The position numbers and the translations under genes were made by a program. From an uncultured Lachnospiraceae bacterium (lineage in GTDB: Bacteria > Bacillota_A > Clostridia > Lachnospirales > Lachnospiraceae), in the NCBI GenBank assembly GCA_910585655.1, contig CAJUFW010000005.1, positions 1 through 20,509 on the forward strand: a DNA stretch of 20,509 bases, written 5' to 3'. The notes beneath the pieces were generated by a model. That model ran no database searches. It had not been told where the DNA came from and saw only the letters and a program-made list of their open reading frames with translations. Positions within the stretch are counted from its first letter, which is position 1. Each line of letters opens with the position of its first letter. Below, piece by piece: positions 1 through 8,138 of the stretch.

Positions 1-1055
1 AAACAAAAACCTACAGAGCTTCCTTTGCTGATAGCGATTCGATTTATACATTATTGGTGACAAGGAATACTGCAAAACATACGCAGACCGAAGAAGCGAT
101 ACAAGGAACACTCCCAGTGCTTTGTATTGTCGTATTATTCGCTTCAATCGTTTCCGCTTTCTTTTATTCATGGTATATGACTGCGCCTATTAAAAAAGTG
201 AGTAAACGTTCAAAGCAAATGGCGGATATGGATTTTAGCGGGTTATGCCCTGTTAACCGTACGGATGAAATAGGTGTGTTATCTGACAGTCTAAACATGC
301 TCTCTCAGAAATTAGAAACAACTATTTCGGAATTACAGGAAGCAAATCAAAAACTGCAGGCGGATATTGATATGGAAAGGCAGCTTGAAAGGCAACGGGG
401 AGAGTTTTTTGCAGCAGCTTCCCACGAACTGAAAACACCTATTACTATTATCAAAGGACAGCTTCAAGGTATGCTCTATCAAGTGGGACGCTATAAAGAT
501 CGGGAAACCTATCTTGCCGAGTCTTTGGAAATTGCGGATACTTTAGGAAAAATGGTACAGGAGCTTTTAACCATTTCCAAATTTGATACTCCGGGTTATA
601 CTTGCAAAAAAAGCAATCTTAATCTTAGCAATTTCATCAAGGACTGCCTTGCAACGTTTGAAGATTTATTTATGCAAAAGGATTTGACAGCTATCCAATC
701 CATATCCCCAGAGATTTCTATTTTAGGCGATATGCGGCTACTTCAAAAAGTATTGGATAACCTTTTGGGAAATGCGGCTGCGTATTCAGAAGCCGGAAGT
801 CAAATAATCGTGAGATTATGGAAAGAAAATGAAAAAGCCAATTTGACGGTTGAAAATACAGGCGCGCATATCCCAGATGAAGCGATTCCCAGACTGTTTG
901 AACCATTTTATAGGGTAGACCAATCCAGGAATCGGCAAACCGGCGGCACAGGTTTAGGATTATATATTGTGAAAACGATTCTTGATTTGCATGGTGCAAA
1001 TGTGGAAATTGTGAATACCGTTCAAGGGGTTAGCGTTTTCGTACAGTTTTCGTAG
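1..1055 (+). CDS. Sensor histidine kinase, 5' end cut by the window
   Basis: Membrane sensor kinase of a two-component system. The reading frame is open to the left edge (codons from base 3), so the TTG at 54 is probably internal and the N-terminal sensor part lies outside the window. Seen in order: the end of an extracytoplasmic segment, one hydrophobic membrane helix (bases about 114-185), a HAMP linker, a HisKA domain with the HELKTP box (phospho-accepting His codon 423-425), an N box (DNLLGNAA) and a GTGLGLYIVK G2 box in the HATPase domain. It ends with TAG. The partner response regulator would be expected upstream, outside the window. Stimulus is unknown. The DNA looks more A+T-rich than the hydrogenase genes, which may indicate separate origin (inference by eye). 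The family call is sure; the subfamily (VanS/BaeS-like) is a guess. Confidence 0.9.
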   Translation, partial: TKTYRASFADSDSIYTLLVTRNTAKHTQTEEAIQGTLPVLCIVVLFASIVSAFFYSWYMTAPIKKVSKRSKQMADMDFSGLCPVNRTDEIGVLSDSLNMLSQKLETTISELQEANQKLQADIDMERQLERQRGEFFAAASHELKTPITIIKGQLQGMLYQVGRYKDRETYLAESLEIADTLGKMVQELLTISKFDTPGYTCKKSNLNLSNFIKDCLATFEDLFMQKDLTAIQSISPEISILGDMRLLQKVLDNLLGNAAAYSEAGSQIIVRLWKENEKANLTVENTGAHIPDEAIPRLFEPFYRVDQSRNRQTGGTGLGLYIVKTILDLHGANVEIVNTVQGVSVFVQFS

Positions 1056-1106
1056 AAGATTTGCGTTTTTTCATATAAAAAACATATTCCATTCAAAGTA
1101 GATTCA

Positions 1107-1184
1107 AGTTAAGGTGGTACTCTTTAACTGTACCTGGAAACAGGTAAACAACAAATAAATTTGTTGACAAAAAACGTTGTTTAC
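1107..1184 (+). promoter_or_regulatory. Nested inverted repeats upstream of the lipoprotein gene
   Basis: The spacer between the kinase and the lipoprotein gene is rich in dyads. AGTTAA (1107-1112) pairs with TTAACT (1124-1129). GTAAACAAC (1144-1152) pairs perfectly with GTTGTTTAC (1176-1184). Nested inside is CAACAAAT (1149-1156) with ATTTGTTG (1159-1166). A TTGACA sits at 1164-1169, but no good -10 box follows at 17 bases: that place is the ribosome site (AAAGGAG, 1187-1193). The repeats could be a repressor or response-regulator operator or an mRNA hairpin. I cannot assign the regulator. Confidence 0.45.
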
Positions 1185-1201
1185 AGAAAGGAGATTCCAC
1201 T

Positions 1202-1972
1202 ATGAAAAAATGTTTCCCACTCATCTTTGCCGCCCTCTTAATGGTAAGTGCGCTAACAGGGTGCTCAGGACGAAATTCTTCGCCCGAACAAAACAATGCT
1301 ACTGCGAAAAATAGTAACACTATTAGCCAACCTGTAACGTCAGCAGATGGAGCTTCAAGCCCGGATGATTCCACTAATATGTCTGCGGCATACGAAAAGC
1401 TGATTGCATATAGGACTGGGAATTACGGTCAGCAGAGCATATCTGATTTTAACACGGCGCTTGCTTCAACACCCGATGAATTAACTGAGTTTCTTGCTGC
1501 CGTAGCAGATGTGATAAGTACAATATCCTCTGATGACGAAAATTATGATTTTTTCACTACAACCATAAGTTTTTCATCCCAGGAGTTATATTGCGAGCAT
1601 ATGGGAGAAGAAGTTACATGTAATATACCAATCTCCAAACAAAGCAGACCTTGCAACTATTTGGACGAGGATGGGGAGACGGTATATGATTTTACTTGTT
1701 TCGTTGAGGCGAATGTCGCTTATTCTATCAACGATCCCAAACTTGTAACGGTGGCAGAGCGAGATAAGGCGTTGCTGACATTCAAAGAAGAAATGCAACA
1801 GTATTTGAACAGTTTGAGCGAAGAGGAACTTGCAGGAGGCAACCTCAAAAAGATGCTTATAGATAAGTCCACTGAACTTGCAAATAGTCTATCTAGCGAA
1901 AATATGAAGCTATCGCCTTGTGAAATTTATCTGCTTGAAATCAATGATGCAGGAACGGAAATCATTTCGTAA
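1202..1972 (+). CDS. Predicted lipoprotein of unknown function
   Basis: 256 residues with a clear lipoprotein signal peptide: MKK start, hydrophobic core and lipobox LTGC with the lipidated Cys at residue 21, followed by a Ser/Asn/Thr-rich linker (about 22-60). The mature protein should be anchored to the outer face of the membrane. The rest is acidic and shows no motif I recognise. The start is supported by AAAGGAG eight bases upstream. It lies 146 bases behind the sensor kinase on the same strand, with dyad repeats between, so it may belong to the kinase's regulon (inference). The gene ends just before a strong hairpin terminator. Confidence 0.75.
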   Translation: MKKCFPLIFAALLMVSALTGCSGRNSSPEQNNATAKNSNTISQPVTSADGASSPDDSTNMSAAYEKLIAYRTGNYGQQSISDFNTALASTPDELTEFLAAVADVISTISSDDENYDFFTTTISFSSQELYCEHMGEEVTCNIPISKQSRPCNYLDEDGETVYDFTCFVEANVAYSINDPKLVTVAERDKALLTFKEEMQQYLNSLSEEELAGGNLKKMLIDKSTELANSLSSENMKLSPCEIYLLEINDAGTEIIS

Positions 1973-2011
1973 AAATGTAATTTTAAAAGGAAATGATTGA
2001 GAAAAGCAAAA

Positions 2012-2044
2012 GGGGCAGAAGTATTTTATGGATACTTCTGCCCC
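2012..2044. terminator. Bidirectional intrinsic terminator
   Basis: Perfect 13-bp stem, GGGGCAGAAGTAT (2012-2024) with ATACTTCTGCCCC (2032-2044), and a 7-base loop. A T-rich stretch follows on the plus strand (2048-2057). On the minus strand a T-rich TTTTGCTTTTC follows. It lies between the converging lipoprotein gene and hydA and should end both transcripts. Confidence 0.9.
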
Positions 2045-2077
2045 GCTGTTTTTATTTCATTAGTAACTGGTTCTGCT

Positions 2078-3823
2078 TTAGTTATAAAGCCCGCGCTTTA
2101 CGTATGTGGTATGAAGCAGCTCGTGCGCCTTATGGCTTCCCGGTTCACCCAGGTAGGTTTCGTACAGTTCCTTGATAGCCGGGTTCTCATGGGATTTACG
2201 CAGCTTGCTGGCAGCGTCGATGTCATAGAGAGCCTTGGCGCGGATAGCGCGGATATCGGTAAAGTTGCGGATGCTGGCGTGAACCTGAGGCTGTCCGCCG
2301 CCGTTGACACAGCCGCCTGGGCATCCCATAATCTCGATGAAATGATAGTTGGCTTCGCCGTTCTTTACCTTGGTCAAAAGTTCTTTGGCATTCTTTAAGC
2401 CGGAAGCTACGGCAACTTTTACTTCGGTTCCGTTGATGTTGTAGGTAGCTTCTTTGATACCTTCTACACCACGAACTTCCGTGAAGTCTACCGGACCTGC
2501 TTCGTCGCCGGTCAGTTTATAGACTGCGGTACGAAGAGCAGCTTCCATAACGCCGCCGGTAGCGCCGAAGATAACGCCTGCGCCGGTATAGATTCCAAGT
2601 GGATTATCGAATTCTTCGTCCGGCAGGACGCTGAAGTTTAATCCGGCACGTTCGATCATTCGAGCCAGTTCTCTAACGGTTAAGGCAATATCAACATCTG
2701 CCATTCCGTCGCGACCTTCGTCGTCACGTCCAATCTCGAATTTCTTGGCGGTACAAGGCATAACGCTGACCATAACGATACTCTTTGGATCAATGCCCAT
2801 TTTTTCTGCATAGTAGGACTTAGCAATGGCGCCGAACATCTGCTGCGGAGATTTGCAGCTTGATAAATTCTCGGTCATATCCGGGAAGTAATGCTCGCAG
2901 TATTTTACCCAACCTGGAGAACAGGAGGTAATGAGCGGCAGTACTCCGCCGTTGCTGAAACGATCGATAAACTCGGTAGCCTCTTCCATAATTGTCAAAT
3001 CGGCAGAGAAGTTAGTGTCGAATACCTTGTCAAAGCCGAGACGGCGAAGAGCAGCTACCATCTTGCCCTCTACGTTTGTGCCGATAGGGTAGCCGAACGC
3101 TTCTCCAAGTCCGGCGCGAACAGCCGGAGCGGTCTGTACGAGAACGACCTTTTCCGGATCGGCGATAGCAGCGAATACTTCGTTGGTATTGTCTTTTTCG
3201 GAGATCGCACCTGTCGGGCAGACAGCAATACACTGACCGCAGGAAACGCAGCTCGTCTCTCCTAAGCCCATTTCAAAGGCAGAAGAAAGGTTTGTCTTAA
3301 AACCTCTTTCGTTTGCGCCGATTACGCCGACGCCCTGGATCTTGTCGCAGACTGCGGAGCAGCGGCGGCAAAGAACACATTTATTATTATCCCGGTACAT
3401 ATGAGCGGCGGAATTGTCGATTTCATATTCGAGCCGCTCGCCATCGTATAAATGCTCATCGTCTACCTTTAAATCCCGACACAGCTTCTGCAGCTCACAG
3501 TTACCGCTACGTACACAGGAAAGACATTTTCTGTCATGGGTAGAAAGGATTAATTGCAGTGTTTTTTTACGGGAATCGAGTACCTTTGGAGTATTGGTAA
3601 AGACTTCCATTCCTTCGTTGATTGGGTAGACGCAGGCAGCGACCAAACTTCTGGCGCCCTTTACCTCTACCACGCACATACGGCATGCGCCAATCTCATT
3701 GATATCCTTTAAGAAACACAGGGTAGGAATATCAATACCCGCGATTTTGGCTGCTTCCAGGATGGTGGAACCCTCTGGGGCCGAGACAGCCATACCGTTG
3801 ATTTTTATATTTACGTTTGCCAT
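2078..3823 (-). CDS. hydA: [FeFe] hydrogenase catalytic subunit HydA (HndD type)
   Basis: Catalytic subunit of a soluble NAD(P)-linked, probably electron-bifurcating hydrogenase; 581 residues, normal for group A trimeric enzymes. Seen in order: N-terminal [2Fe-2S] ferredoxin domain (Cys 36, 47, 50, 64); the His-Cys cluster segment (HDRKCLSCVRSGNC, near residue 96); two [4Fe-4S] motifs (CVLCRRCSAVC and CVSCGQCIAVCP); then the H-cluster domain with TSCSPGW, MPCTAKKFE and IMGCPGGCVNGGGQP. A C-terminal HELLHTTY segment is typical of this family. The first loop has Ser where many hydrogenases have a second Cys. It is the last gene of the operon, 18 bases after hydB, with a GGAGGG ribosome site. 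Cytoplasmic. Confidence 0.96.
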   Translation of the reverse strand: MANVNIKINGMAVSAPEGSTILEAAKIAGIDIPTLCFLKDINEIGACRMCVVEVKGARSLVAACVYPINEGMEVFTNTPKVLDSRKKTLQLILSTHDRKCLSCVRSGNCELQKLCRDLKVDDEHLYDGERLEYEIDNSAAHMYRDNNKCVLCRRCSAVCDKIQGVGVIGANERGFKTNLSSAFEMGLGETSCVSCGQCIAVCPTGAISEKDNTNEVFAAIADPEKVVLVQTAPAVRAGLGEAFGYPIGTNVEGKMVAALRRLGFDKVFDTNFSADLTIMEEATEFIDRFSNGGVLPLITSCSPGWVKYCEHYFPDMTENLSSCKSPQQMFGAIAKSYYAEKMGIDPKSIVMVSVMPCTAKKFEIGRDDEGRDGMADVDIALTVRELARMIERAGLNFSVLPDEEFDNPLGIYTGAGVIFGATGGVMEAALRTAVYKLTGDEAGPVDFTEVRGVEGIKEATYNINGTEVKVAVASGLKNAKELLTKVKNGEANYHFIEIMGCPGGCVNGGGQPQVHASIRNFTDIRAIRAKALYDIDAASKLRKSHENPAIKELYETYLGEPGSHKAHELLHTTYVKRGLYN

Positions 3824-3841
3824 AATCGTTCCGTTCCCTCC

Positions 3842-5635
3842 TTACTTTTTGGAAATAGCACTGAAACGACACTTCTCCATACAAGCGCCGCACTTGATAC
3901 ACTTGGACTGATCGATAACATGTGGCTCCTTGACTGCGCCGGTAATAGCATTGGCTGGGCAGTTTCTTGCACAGAGCGTACAGCCCTTACACTTGTCAGC
4001 GTCAATCGTGTAGGAGAGGAGTGCCTTACAAACGCCTGCAGGACAACGCTTCTCTACTACGTGTGCCACATATTCATCTCTAAAATACCGAAGTGTGGAC
4101 AATACCGGATTCGGAGCCGTCTGACCAAGACCACACAAAGCGTTTTCCTTTATGTAGTAGCACAGCTCTTCCAATTTATCCAGATCTTCCAAAGTAGCCT
4201 GACCTTTGGTAATCTTGTCTAACATTTCATACATACGCTTTGTACCGACACGGCAAGGCGTACACTTTCCGCAGGACTCGTCTACGGTAAATTCGAGGAA
4301 GAACTTGGCGATATCCACCATACAGTTGTCCTCGTCCATAACGATCAAACCGCCGGAACCCATCATGGAACCGATAGCCAGCAGGTTGTCATAGTCAATC
4401 GGCACGTCATAATGCTCTGCCGGGATACATCCGCCGGAAGGACCGCCGGTCTGGGCTGCCTTAAACTTCTTGCCGTCCGGAATGCCGCCGCCGATTTCTT
4501 CGATTACTTCACGCAGGGTAGTACCCATTGGAATTTCAACGAGACCGGTGTTGTTGATCTTACCGCCCAGAGCAAATACCTTGGTTCCCTTGCTCTTTTC
4601 CGTACCCATAGAAGCGAACCAGTCTGCTCCGTGCAGGATAATCTGTGGAATGTTGGCGTAGGTTTCTACGTTATTTAAAATGGTAGGACGGGCAAATAAG
4701 CCTTTGACTGCCGGGAACGGAGGACGTGGACGAGGCTCGCCGCGGTTTCCTTCGATAGAAGTCATCAAGGCGGTTTCCTCACCACAGACAAACGCTCCTG
4801 CGCCAAGGCGCAGATCGATGTCAAAGCTAAAATCGGTACCGAAAATGTTGTTTCCTAAGAGTCCGTATTCACGAGCCTGACCGATGGCGATGCGTAAACG
4901 CTCTACGGCGATCGGGTACTCGGCACGTACATAAATATAACCCTGGCTTGCGCCGATAGCATAACCGGCGATGGTCATAGCCTCTAATACGACATGAGGA
5001 TCACCCTCTAAAACGGAACGGTCCATAAAAGCGCCTGGATCTCCTTCGTCGGCGTTACAGCAGACATATTTCTGACCGCCGTCCTGTACGAAATTACGAG
5101 CCATCTGCCATTTCCGTCCGGTTGGGAATCCGGCGCCGCCGCGTCCGCGCAGACCACTGTCAAGTACAACCTGGATAACTTCATCCGGAGTCATCTCAGT
5201 CAATACTTTACCAAGTGCCTGATAACCGTCTGTACCGATGTATTCGTCGATGTTTTCCGGGTTGATGACACCACAGTTTCTAAGGGCAATACGATGCTGC
5301 TTTTTGTAGAAAGCGGTATCACTTAAAGACTTCATACCGTCTTCGGTAACGGTTTCGTTGTATAACAGACGAGTAACAACACGTCCCTTTAGCAAATGTT
5401 CGGAAACGATTTCCGGGATATCTTCTACTTTTACCATTGAGTAGAAAGAAGCTTCCGGGTATACAATCATGATCGGGCCTAATGCACAGAGTCCGTGACA
5501 GCCGGTCTTTACTACTGACACCTCCGAAGTCAGCCCGTTCTTATCAATTTCAGTCTGCAGAGCCTGGATGATTTCTTCACTGCCGGAAGAGGTACATCCC
5601 GTACCACCACAAACTAAGATGTGAGAACGATACAT
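3842..5635 (-). CDS. hydB: Hydrogenase NADH/FMN subunit HydB (NuoF-like)
   Basis: Flavin and NAD(H)-binding subunit of the trimeric hydrogenase, where electrons meet NAD and, in bifurcating members, ferredoxin; 597 residues. Seen: N-terminal thioredoxin-like [2Fe-2S] domain (Cys 9, 14, 46, 50); a NuoF core with the FMN/NADH glycine loop GRGGAGFPTG and CGEETALMTSIEGNRGEPRP; the N3-type cluster motif CGKCTPCRVGTKRM; and a C-terminal extension with two [4Fe-4S] motifs (CKGCTLCARNCP, CIKCGACMEKC). AAGGAGG lies seven bases before the ATG. It starts 15 bases after the HndB-like gene and is followed by hydA. The N- and C-terminal extensions over plain NuoF are the HydB/HndC signature. Confidence 0.96.
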   Translation of the reverse strand: MYRSHILVCGGTGCTSSGSEEIIQALQTEIDKNGLTSEVSVVKTGCHGLCALGPIMIVYPEASFYSMVKVEDIPEIVSEHLLKGRVVTRLLYNETVTEDGMKSLSDTAFYKKQHRIALRNCGVINPENIDEYIGTDGYQALGKVLTEMTPDEVIQVVLDSGLRGRGGAGFPTGRKWQMARNFVQDGGQKYVCCNADEGDPGAFMDRSVLEGDPHVVLEAMTIAGYAIGASQGYIYVRAEYPIAVERLRIAIGQAREYGLLGNNIFGTDFSFDIDLRLGAGAFVCGEETALMTSIEGNRGEPRPRPPFPAVKGLFARPTILNNVETYANIPQIILHGADWFASMGTEKSKGTKVFALGGKINNTGLVEIPMGTTLREVIEEIGGGIPDGKKFKAAQTGGPSGGCIPAEHYDVPIDYDNLLAIGSMMGSGGLIVMDEDNCMVDIAKFFLEFTVDESCGKCTPCRVGTKRMYEMLDKITKGQATLEDLDKLEELCYYIKENALCGLGQTAPNPVLSTLRYFRDEYVAHVVEKRCPAGVCKALLSYTIDADKCKGCTLCARNCPANAITGAVKEPHVIDQSKCIKCGACMEKCRFSAISKK

Positions 5636-5650
5636 AGTTTAACCTCCTTA

Positions 5651-6022
5651 TCATCCAAGAGTCTTTGGAATTATATAATCTTTGACAATTCTGCCCTGGA
5701 TCAGATGCTGTTCTACAACATCTTTTGCTTTTTCCGGGGTCATTTTGATATAGGTCACTTTTTCCTGTCCCGGCTCGAATACTTCTACGATCGGCTCGAA
5801 CTGGCAGAGACCGATACATCCGGTCTGAGTGACAGAGACGTTGTGTAGGTTTTTCTCCTGTACCAAATCGGAGAGAGCAGTCAGCACCGGTCTTGCGCCG
5901 CTCGCGATTCCGCAGGTTGCCATACCAACGACCACTCTGGTCTGAGTATCGTCTTCGGAACGCATACCGACCTGACCCTGCATCCGGTCACGAATCGCTT
6001 TTAATTCTTCAAGTGACTTCAT
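5651..6022 (-). CDS. hndB: HndB-like thioredoxin-fold [2Fe-2S] protein
   Basis: 123 residues, similar to HndB of NADP-reducing hydrogenases, a small ferredoxin-like subunit with the NuoE/thioredoxin fold. Visible cysteines: ATCGIASGA in the first loop and TGCIGLC in the second. That gives three of the four Cys expected for a [2Fe-2S] centre; the usual C-x4-C pair has Ala at the second place. From memory this is common in HndB proteins, so cluster binding is uncertain. The ribosome site GAAAGGAAGG precedes the ATG. It lies between the small ATPase gene (88 bases upstream) and hydB (15 bases downstream). Likely an accessory electron-transfer or structural subunit of the same complex. Confidence 0.85.
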   Translation of the reverse strand: MKSLEELKAIRDRMQGQVGMRSEDDTQTRVVVGMATCGIASGARPVLTALSDLVQEKNLHNVSVTQTGCIGLCQFEPIVEVFEPGQEKVTYIKMTPEKAKDVVEQHLIQGRIVKDYIIPKTLG

Positions 6023-6061
6023 GTTGCTACCTTCCTTTCTATAATGAAACTGAATGTGAGA

Positions 6062-6082
6062 GCAGACGTCAAATTTGTCTGC
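6062..6082 (-). other. Short hairpin in the spacer before hndB
   Basis: GCAGAC (6062-6067) and GTCTGC (6077-6082) form a 6-bp stem with a 9-base loop in the 88-base spacer between the ATPase gene and hndB. No U-tract follows, so it is not a standard terminator. It could be an mRNA processing or stability element. It is short and may be chance. Confidence 0.3.
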
Positions 6083-6110
6083 CGCTTGCTATCGAATTAT
6101 CTGCTTGCAC

Positions 6111-6668
6111 TTATATTGCTGCATCCTGCCGCGTTTCCCGTTCATTTTCAGAAAGGTAATCCTTTATGTAAGCGGATATTTCTGGTTCCTGAAAAGAGAC
6201 ATCTCCTAAAATCTGACGGAATTCACGGGTATCCAGGGTGAAGCTTCGTTCGTCTACCTGGTAGAGATACAAAAAATCAATCTGTTCATTCATTGTGATG
6301 AGTGTATGGATGGTGCTGGTCATATCGCCAAGCGGCATCCGGTCTATATGGGACAGACCAAACACGGCAGTGACGGTGGTTCCGGTGCCTGGCGCAGTAT
6401 CAATCGAAAAGCTTCCTCCGGTACTTTCGGCGGCAAGCTTGAAAAAAGGAACGCCAAGTCCTACTTTTCGGGTAGTCCTGGTAGTAAAAAACGGATCCTC
6501 TACATGGGCGGCCTGCTCGGCGGTCATCCCACAGCCGTCATCTTGGATTTGAATGGTTAAGGTATCCTTACTGGTATCAGCCAGAACGGATATTTTGATT
6601 AAAGAAGCTTCGGCACGGACAGAGTTTTGCGCGACATCCAATACGTTTAAGGAAAGTTCCGGCATCAT
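6111..6668 (-). CDS. Small histidine-kinase-type ATPase in the hydrogenase operon
   Basis: 185 residues. The first 115 or so form a GHKL/HATPase_c domain: N box DVAQNSVRA, G1 box DDGCGM, then GLGVPFF and GTGTTV. There is no HisKA dimerisation domain and no membrane segment, so it is not a complete sensor kinase. The last 70 residues are acidic and unrecognised. Start may be 6668 or 6665 (two ATG codons in a row); the ribosome site is weak and it starts 5 bases after the hydC stop, which suggests translational coupling. Its fixed place between hydC and hndB points to a role in regulation or assembly of the hydrogenase, but the substrate is unknown. From memory, such ATPases recur in clostridial hydABC operons. 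Confidence 0.85.
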   Translation of the reverse strand: MMPELSLNVLDVAQNSVRAEASLIKISVLADTSKDTLTIQIQDDGCGMTAEQAAHVEDPFFTTRTTRKVGLGVPFFKLAAESTGGSFSIDTAPGTGTTVTAVFGLSHIDRMPLGDMTSTIHTLITMNEQIDFLYLYQVDERSFTLDTREFRQILGDVSFQEPEISAYIKDYLSENERETRQDAAI

Positions 6669-6673
6669 AGGCG

Positions 6674-7165
6674 TTATACGTATTTCTCAAGAATACCGTC
6701 TACATCGTCTGCCGTCAGACGTCCGTAAACATCGTCATTTACTGTCAGAACAGGGGCAAGTCCGCAAGCGCCAATGCAGCGGCAGGCATCCAGGGAAAAC
6801 TTGCCATCTGCGGTACATTCGCCGCTGTCGATGGAAAGAACTTCGCTGAGCTTGTTGAAAATATCGCCCGATCCCTTGACATAGCAGGCAGTACCCAGAC
6901 AGACGGATATTTTGTATTTGCCCTTTGGGAAAAGGGAAAACTGAGAATAAAATGTCACGACACCATACACCTTTTCGAGCGGGATATCCAGTTCTCTGGC
7001 GATTATGGTTTGTACCTCAATCGGAAGATAGCCGTATATCTCCTGAGCATGCTGCAGAATCGGCATCAGTGCGCCCCGTTCCTCCTTGTTCTCGGAGATG
7101 ACCTGCAGAAGCTGTTCCTCTTGCGCCTTCGTCCCGGCAAAAGGTACTGTGTTTTTAGAACTCAT
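6674..7165 (-). CDS. hydC: Hydrogenase subunit HydC (NuoE-like)
   Basis: 163 residues, NuoE/HndA family, the thioredoxin-fold [2Fe-2S] subunit that joins HydB in passing electrons to or from NAD(H). Four ligand Cys are visible in CLGTACYVKGS and CRCIGACGLAP (C-x4-C and C-x3-C). A helical N-terminal bundle including IYGYLP and YSQFSLFPKGKY is typical. The ATG at 7165 is chosen because GGAGGG lies seven bases upstream and because family proteins begin here; the frame stays open upstream to 7291 but that part overlaps the promoter. First gene of the operon. Confidence 0.95.
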   Translation of the reverse strand: MSSKNTVPFAGTKAQEEQLLQVISENKEERGALMPILQHAQEIYGYLPIEVQTIIARELDIPLEKVYGVVTFYSQFSLFPKGKYKISVCLGTACYVKGSGDIFNKLSEVLSIDSGECTADGKFSLDACRCIGACGLAPVLTVNDDVYGRLTADDVDGILEKYV

Positions 7166-7199
7166 CTTAGACCCTCCTTCATATTTGTATAGGTAATTC

Positions 7200-7254
7200 T
7201 GTGAAAAAATTGTCACATTATTTGTATTATAACATGGGGACCGCCGGAAATCCA
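7200..7254 (-). promoter_or_regulatory. Promoter and candidate operator of the hydC-hydA operon
   Basis: On the minus strand a perfect TATAAT (7226-7231) is preceded by TGT, making an extended -10 (TGTTATAAT). The -35 place (7249-7254, TGGATT) is poor. Transcription should start near 7219. Right at that point is a perfect inverted repeat, TGTGA (7200-7204) and TCACA (7213-7217), separated by 8 bases. It resembles Rex or CRP/FNR-type half-sites, but the gap is 8 rather than 6. A repressor bound here would block the start of transcription (inference). Confidence 0.6.
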
Positions 7255-7452
7255 GCATTTTGTTTTTGTTTTCATGAAAAAACAATTCCAAAAAAGTAAA
7301 ACTTTTCTGGAGGCAGTTTCGTAATTCTGATCCAAGCTGGATGTTGGAGGACTCGTCCTGACTTTTTTGCGGTTTTAAACAAAAGAATTTATAAAGAAAC
7401 TATAAAATTTATAAAAATAAACAAAAGAATAAGACAAACTGTAAGTTGTCCG
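7255..7452. other. A+T-rich divergent intergenic region
   Basis: No gene seen between the divergent hydC promoter and the promoter at 7453. The region is A/T-rich. AATTTATAAA occurs twice (7386-7395 and 7406-7415), 20 bases apart, about two helical turns, upstream of the plus-strand promoter; this could be an UP-like element or a binding site. A short AGGACTCGTCCT dyad lies near 7350. Nothing stronger was found. Confidence 0.3.
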
Positions 7453-7481
7453 TTTACAGATGTTGGATATAGAGGTATAAT
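7453..7481 (+). promoter_or_regulatory. Sigma-A type promoter
   Basis: TTTACA (7453-7458), a 17-base spacer and a perfect TATAAT (7476-7481). Transcription should begin near 7488 and reads into the membrane-protein gene at 7574. Confidence 0.75.
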
Positions 7482-7573
7482 AAAACTGCCAAAGGAAGTT
7501 ACCAAATACCAGTAAAATAAGCCGGACAGCGTGATGAAAGGGCGTTGCCTCGGAGCAGGAGGAACAGAAAATC

Positions 7574-8098
7574 ATGACAAAACGAAAACTGAAGTTGATC
7601 TTACCATTGACCGTTTTGGGAGTCGCATGGATTCTCTGGAGCGTCGTCTATCTGGCACGCCAGCGATTCGTCCGGAATTATGTGGCGCTGCGGGAGGGGA
7701 TAGCGGAGACGCAGCTTGTGGAAAATGGGACGCCGGCGTTTGAGTATGAACGGGGAATTTATTGGAACGTCTATTACTCGGAACTGCCTTTGGATTCCGA
7801 GCAGGGCGGAAGCGACGAATGGTATGAATTTCTGTTTTTTCAGGAAAAGAAAGGAATGGATGCAGAGGAATTAAAAGAATCATTGTCGTTGGAATATGAG
7901 GTGAAAGGGAAATGGTATCGGACAGAAGCGCCCTATGAGTTTTTAATCGAAGAGGAAGAGGGAGGCGGACGAAACCAGATAACGGTCATAGTTCGCCAGT
8001 TTAAAAGAGGCGGCGGATACTTCTGGAAAGGGAACTATCGACTGCTGCAAAAGCTGGAGGAGGATCGTTATCAGGCGGCATATTTTAAGTTAGAGTGA
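7574..8098 (+). CDS. Membrane-anchored protein of unknown function
   Basis: 174 residues: a short basic N-terminus (MTKRKLK), one hydrophobic helix (about residues 8-28) followed by a basic stretch (ARQRFVR), then a soluble, acidic domain rich in aromatic residues (VYYSELPL, WYEFLFF). This is an N-terminal anchor or uncleaved signal, with the domain probably outside the cell. No family recognised. The ATG at 7574 is preceded by AGGAGGA (7557-7563) and a good promoter. It is the first of three plus-strand genes here. Confidence 0.7.
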   Translation: MTKRKLKLILPLTVLGVAWILWSVVYLARQRFVRNYVALREGIAETQLVENGTPAFEYERGIYWNVYYSELPLDSEQGGSDEWYEFLFFQEKKGMDAEELKESLSLEYEVKGKWYRTEAPYEFLIEEEEGGGRNQITVIVRQFKRGGGYFWKGNYRLLQKLEEDRYQAAYFKLE

Positions 8099-8138
8099 TG
8101 TATCAGATAGGATATGTAAACTGGAAAAGGAGAAGAGA

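Noticed and set aside
54..56. TTG at 54 as the true start of the sensor kinase
   Set aside because: The frame is open to the window edge and a start here would remove the sensor domain; the gene is most likely cut by the window.
1164..1192. TTGACA as the promoter of the lipoprotein gene
   Set aside because: The -10 position 17 bases on is the ribosome site; no TATAAT-like box fits.
1993..2398. Plus-strand open frames across the terminator and the end of hydA
   Set aside because: They run through the hairpin and antisense to a clear hydA coding region; no family resemblance.
7200..7217. Calling the hydC dyad a Rex site
   Set aside because: Half-sites are 8 bases apart, while Rex sites have 6; kept only as an unassigned operator, in contrast to the better site at 13053.
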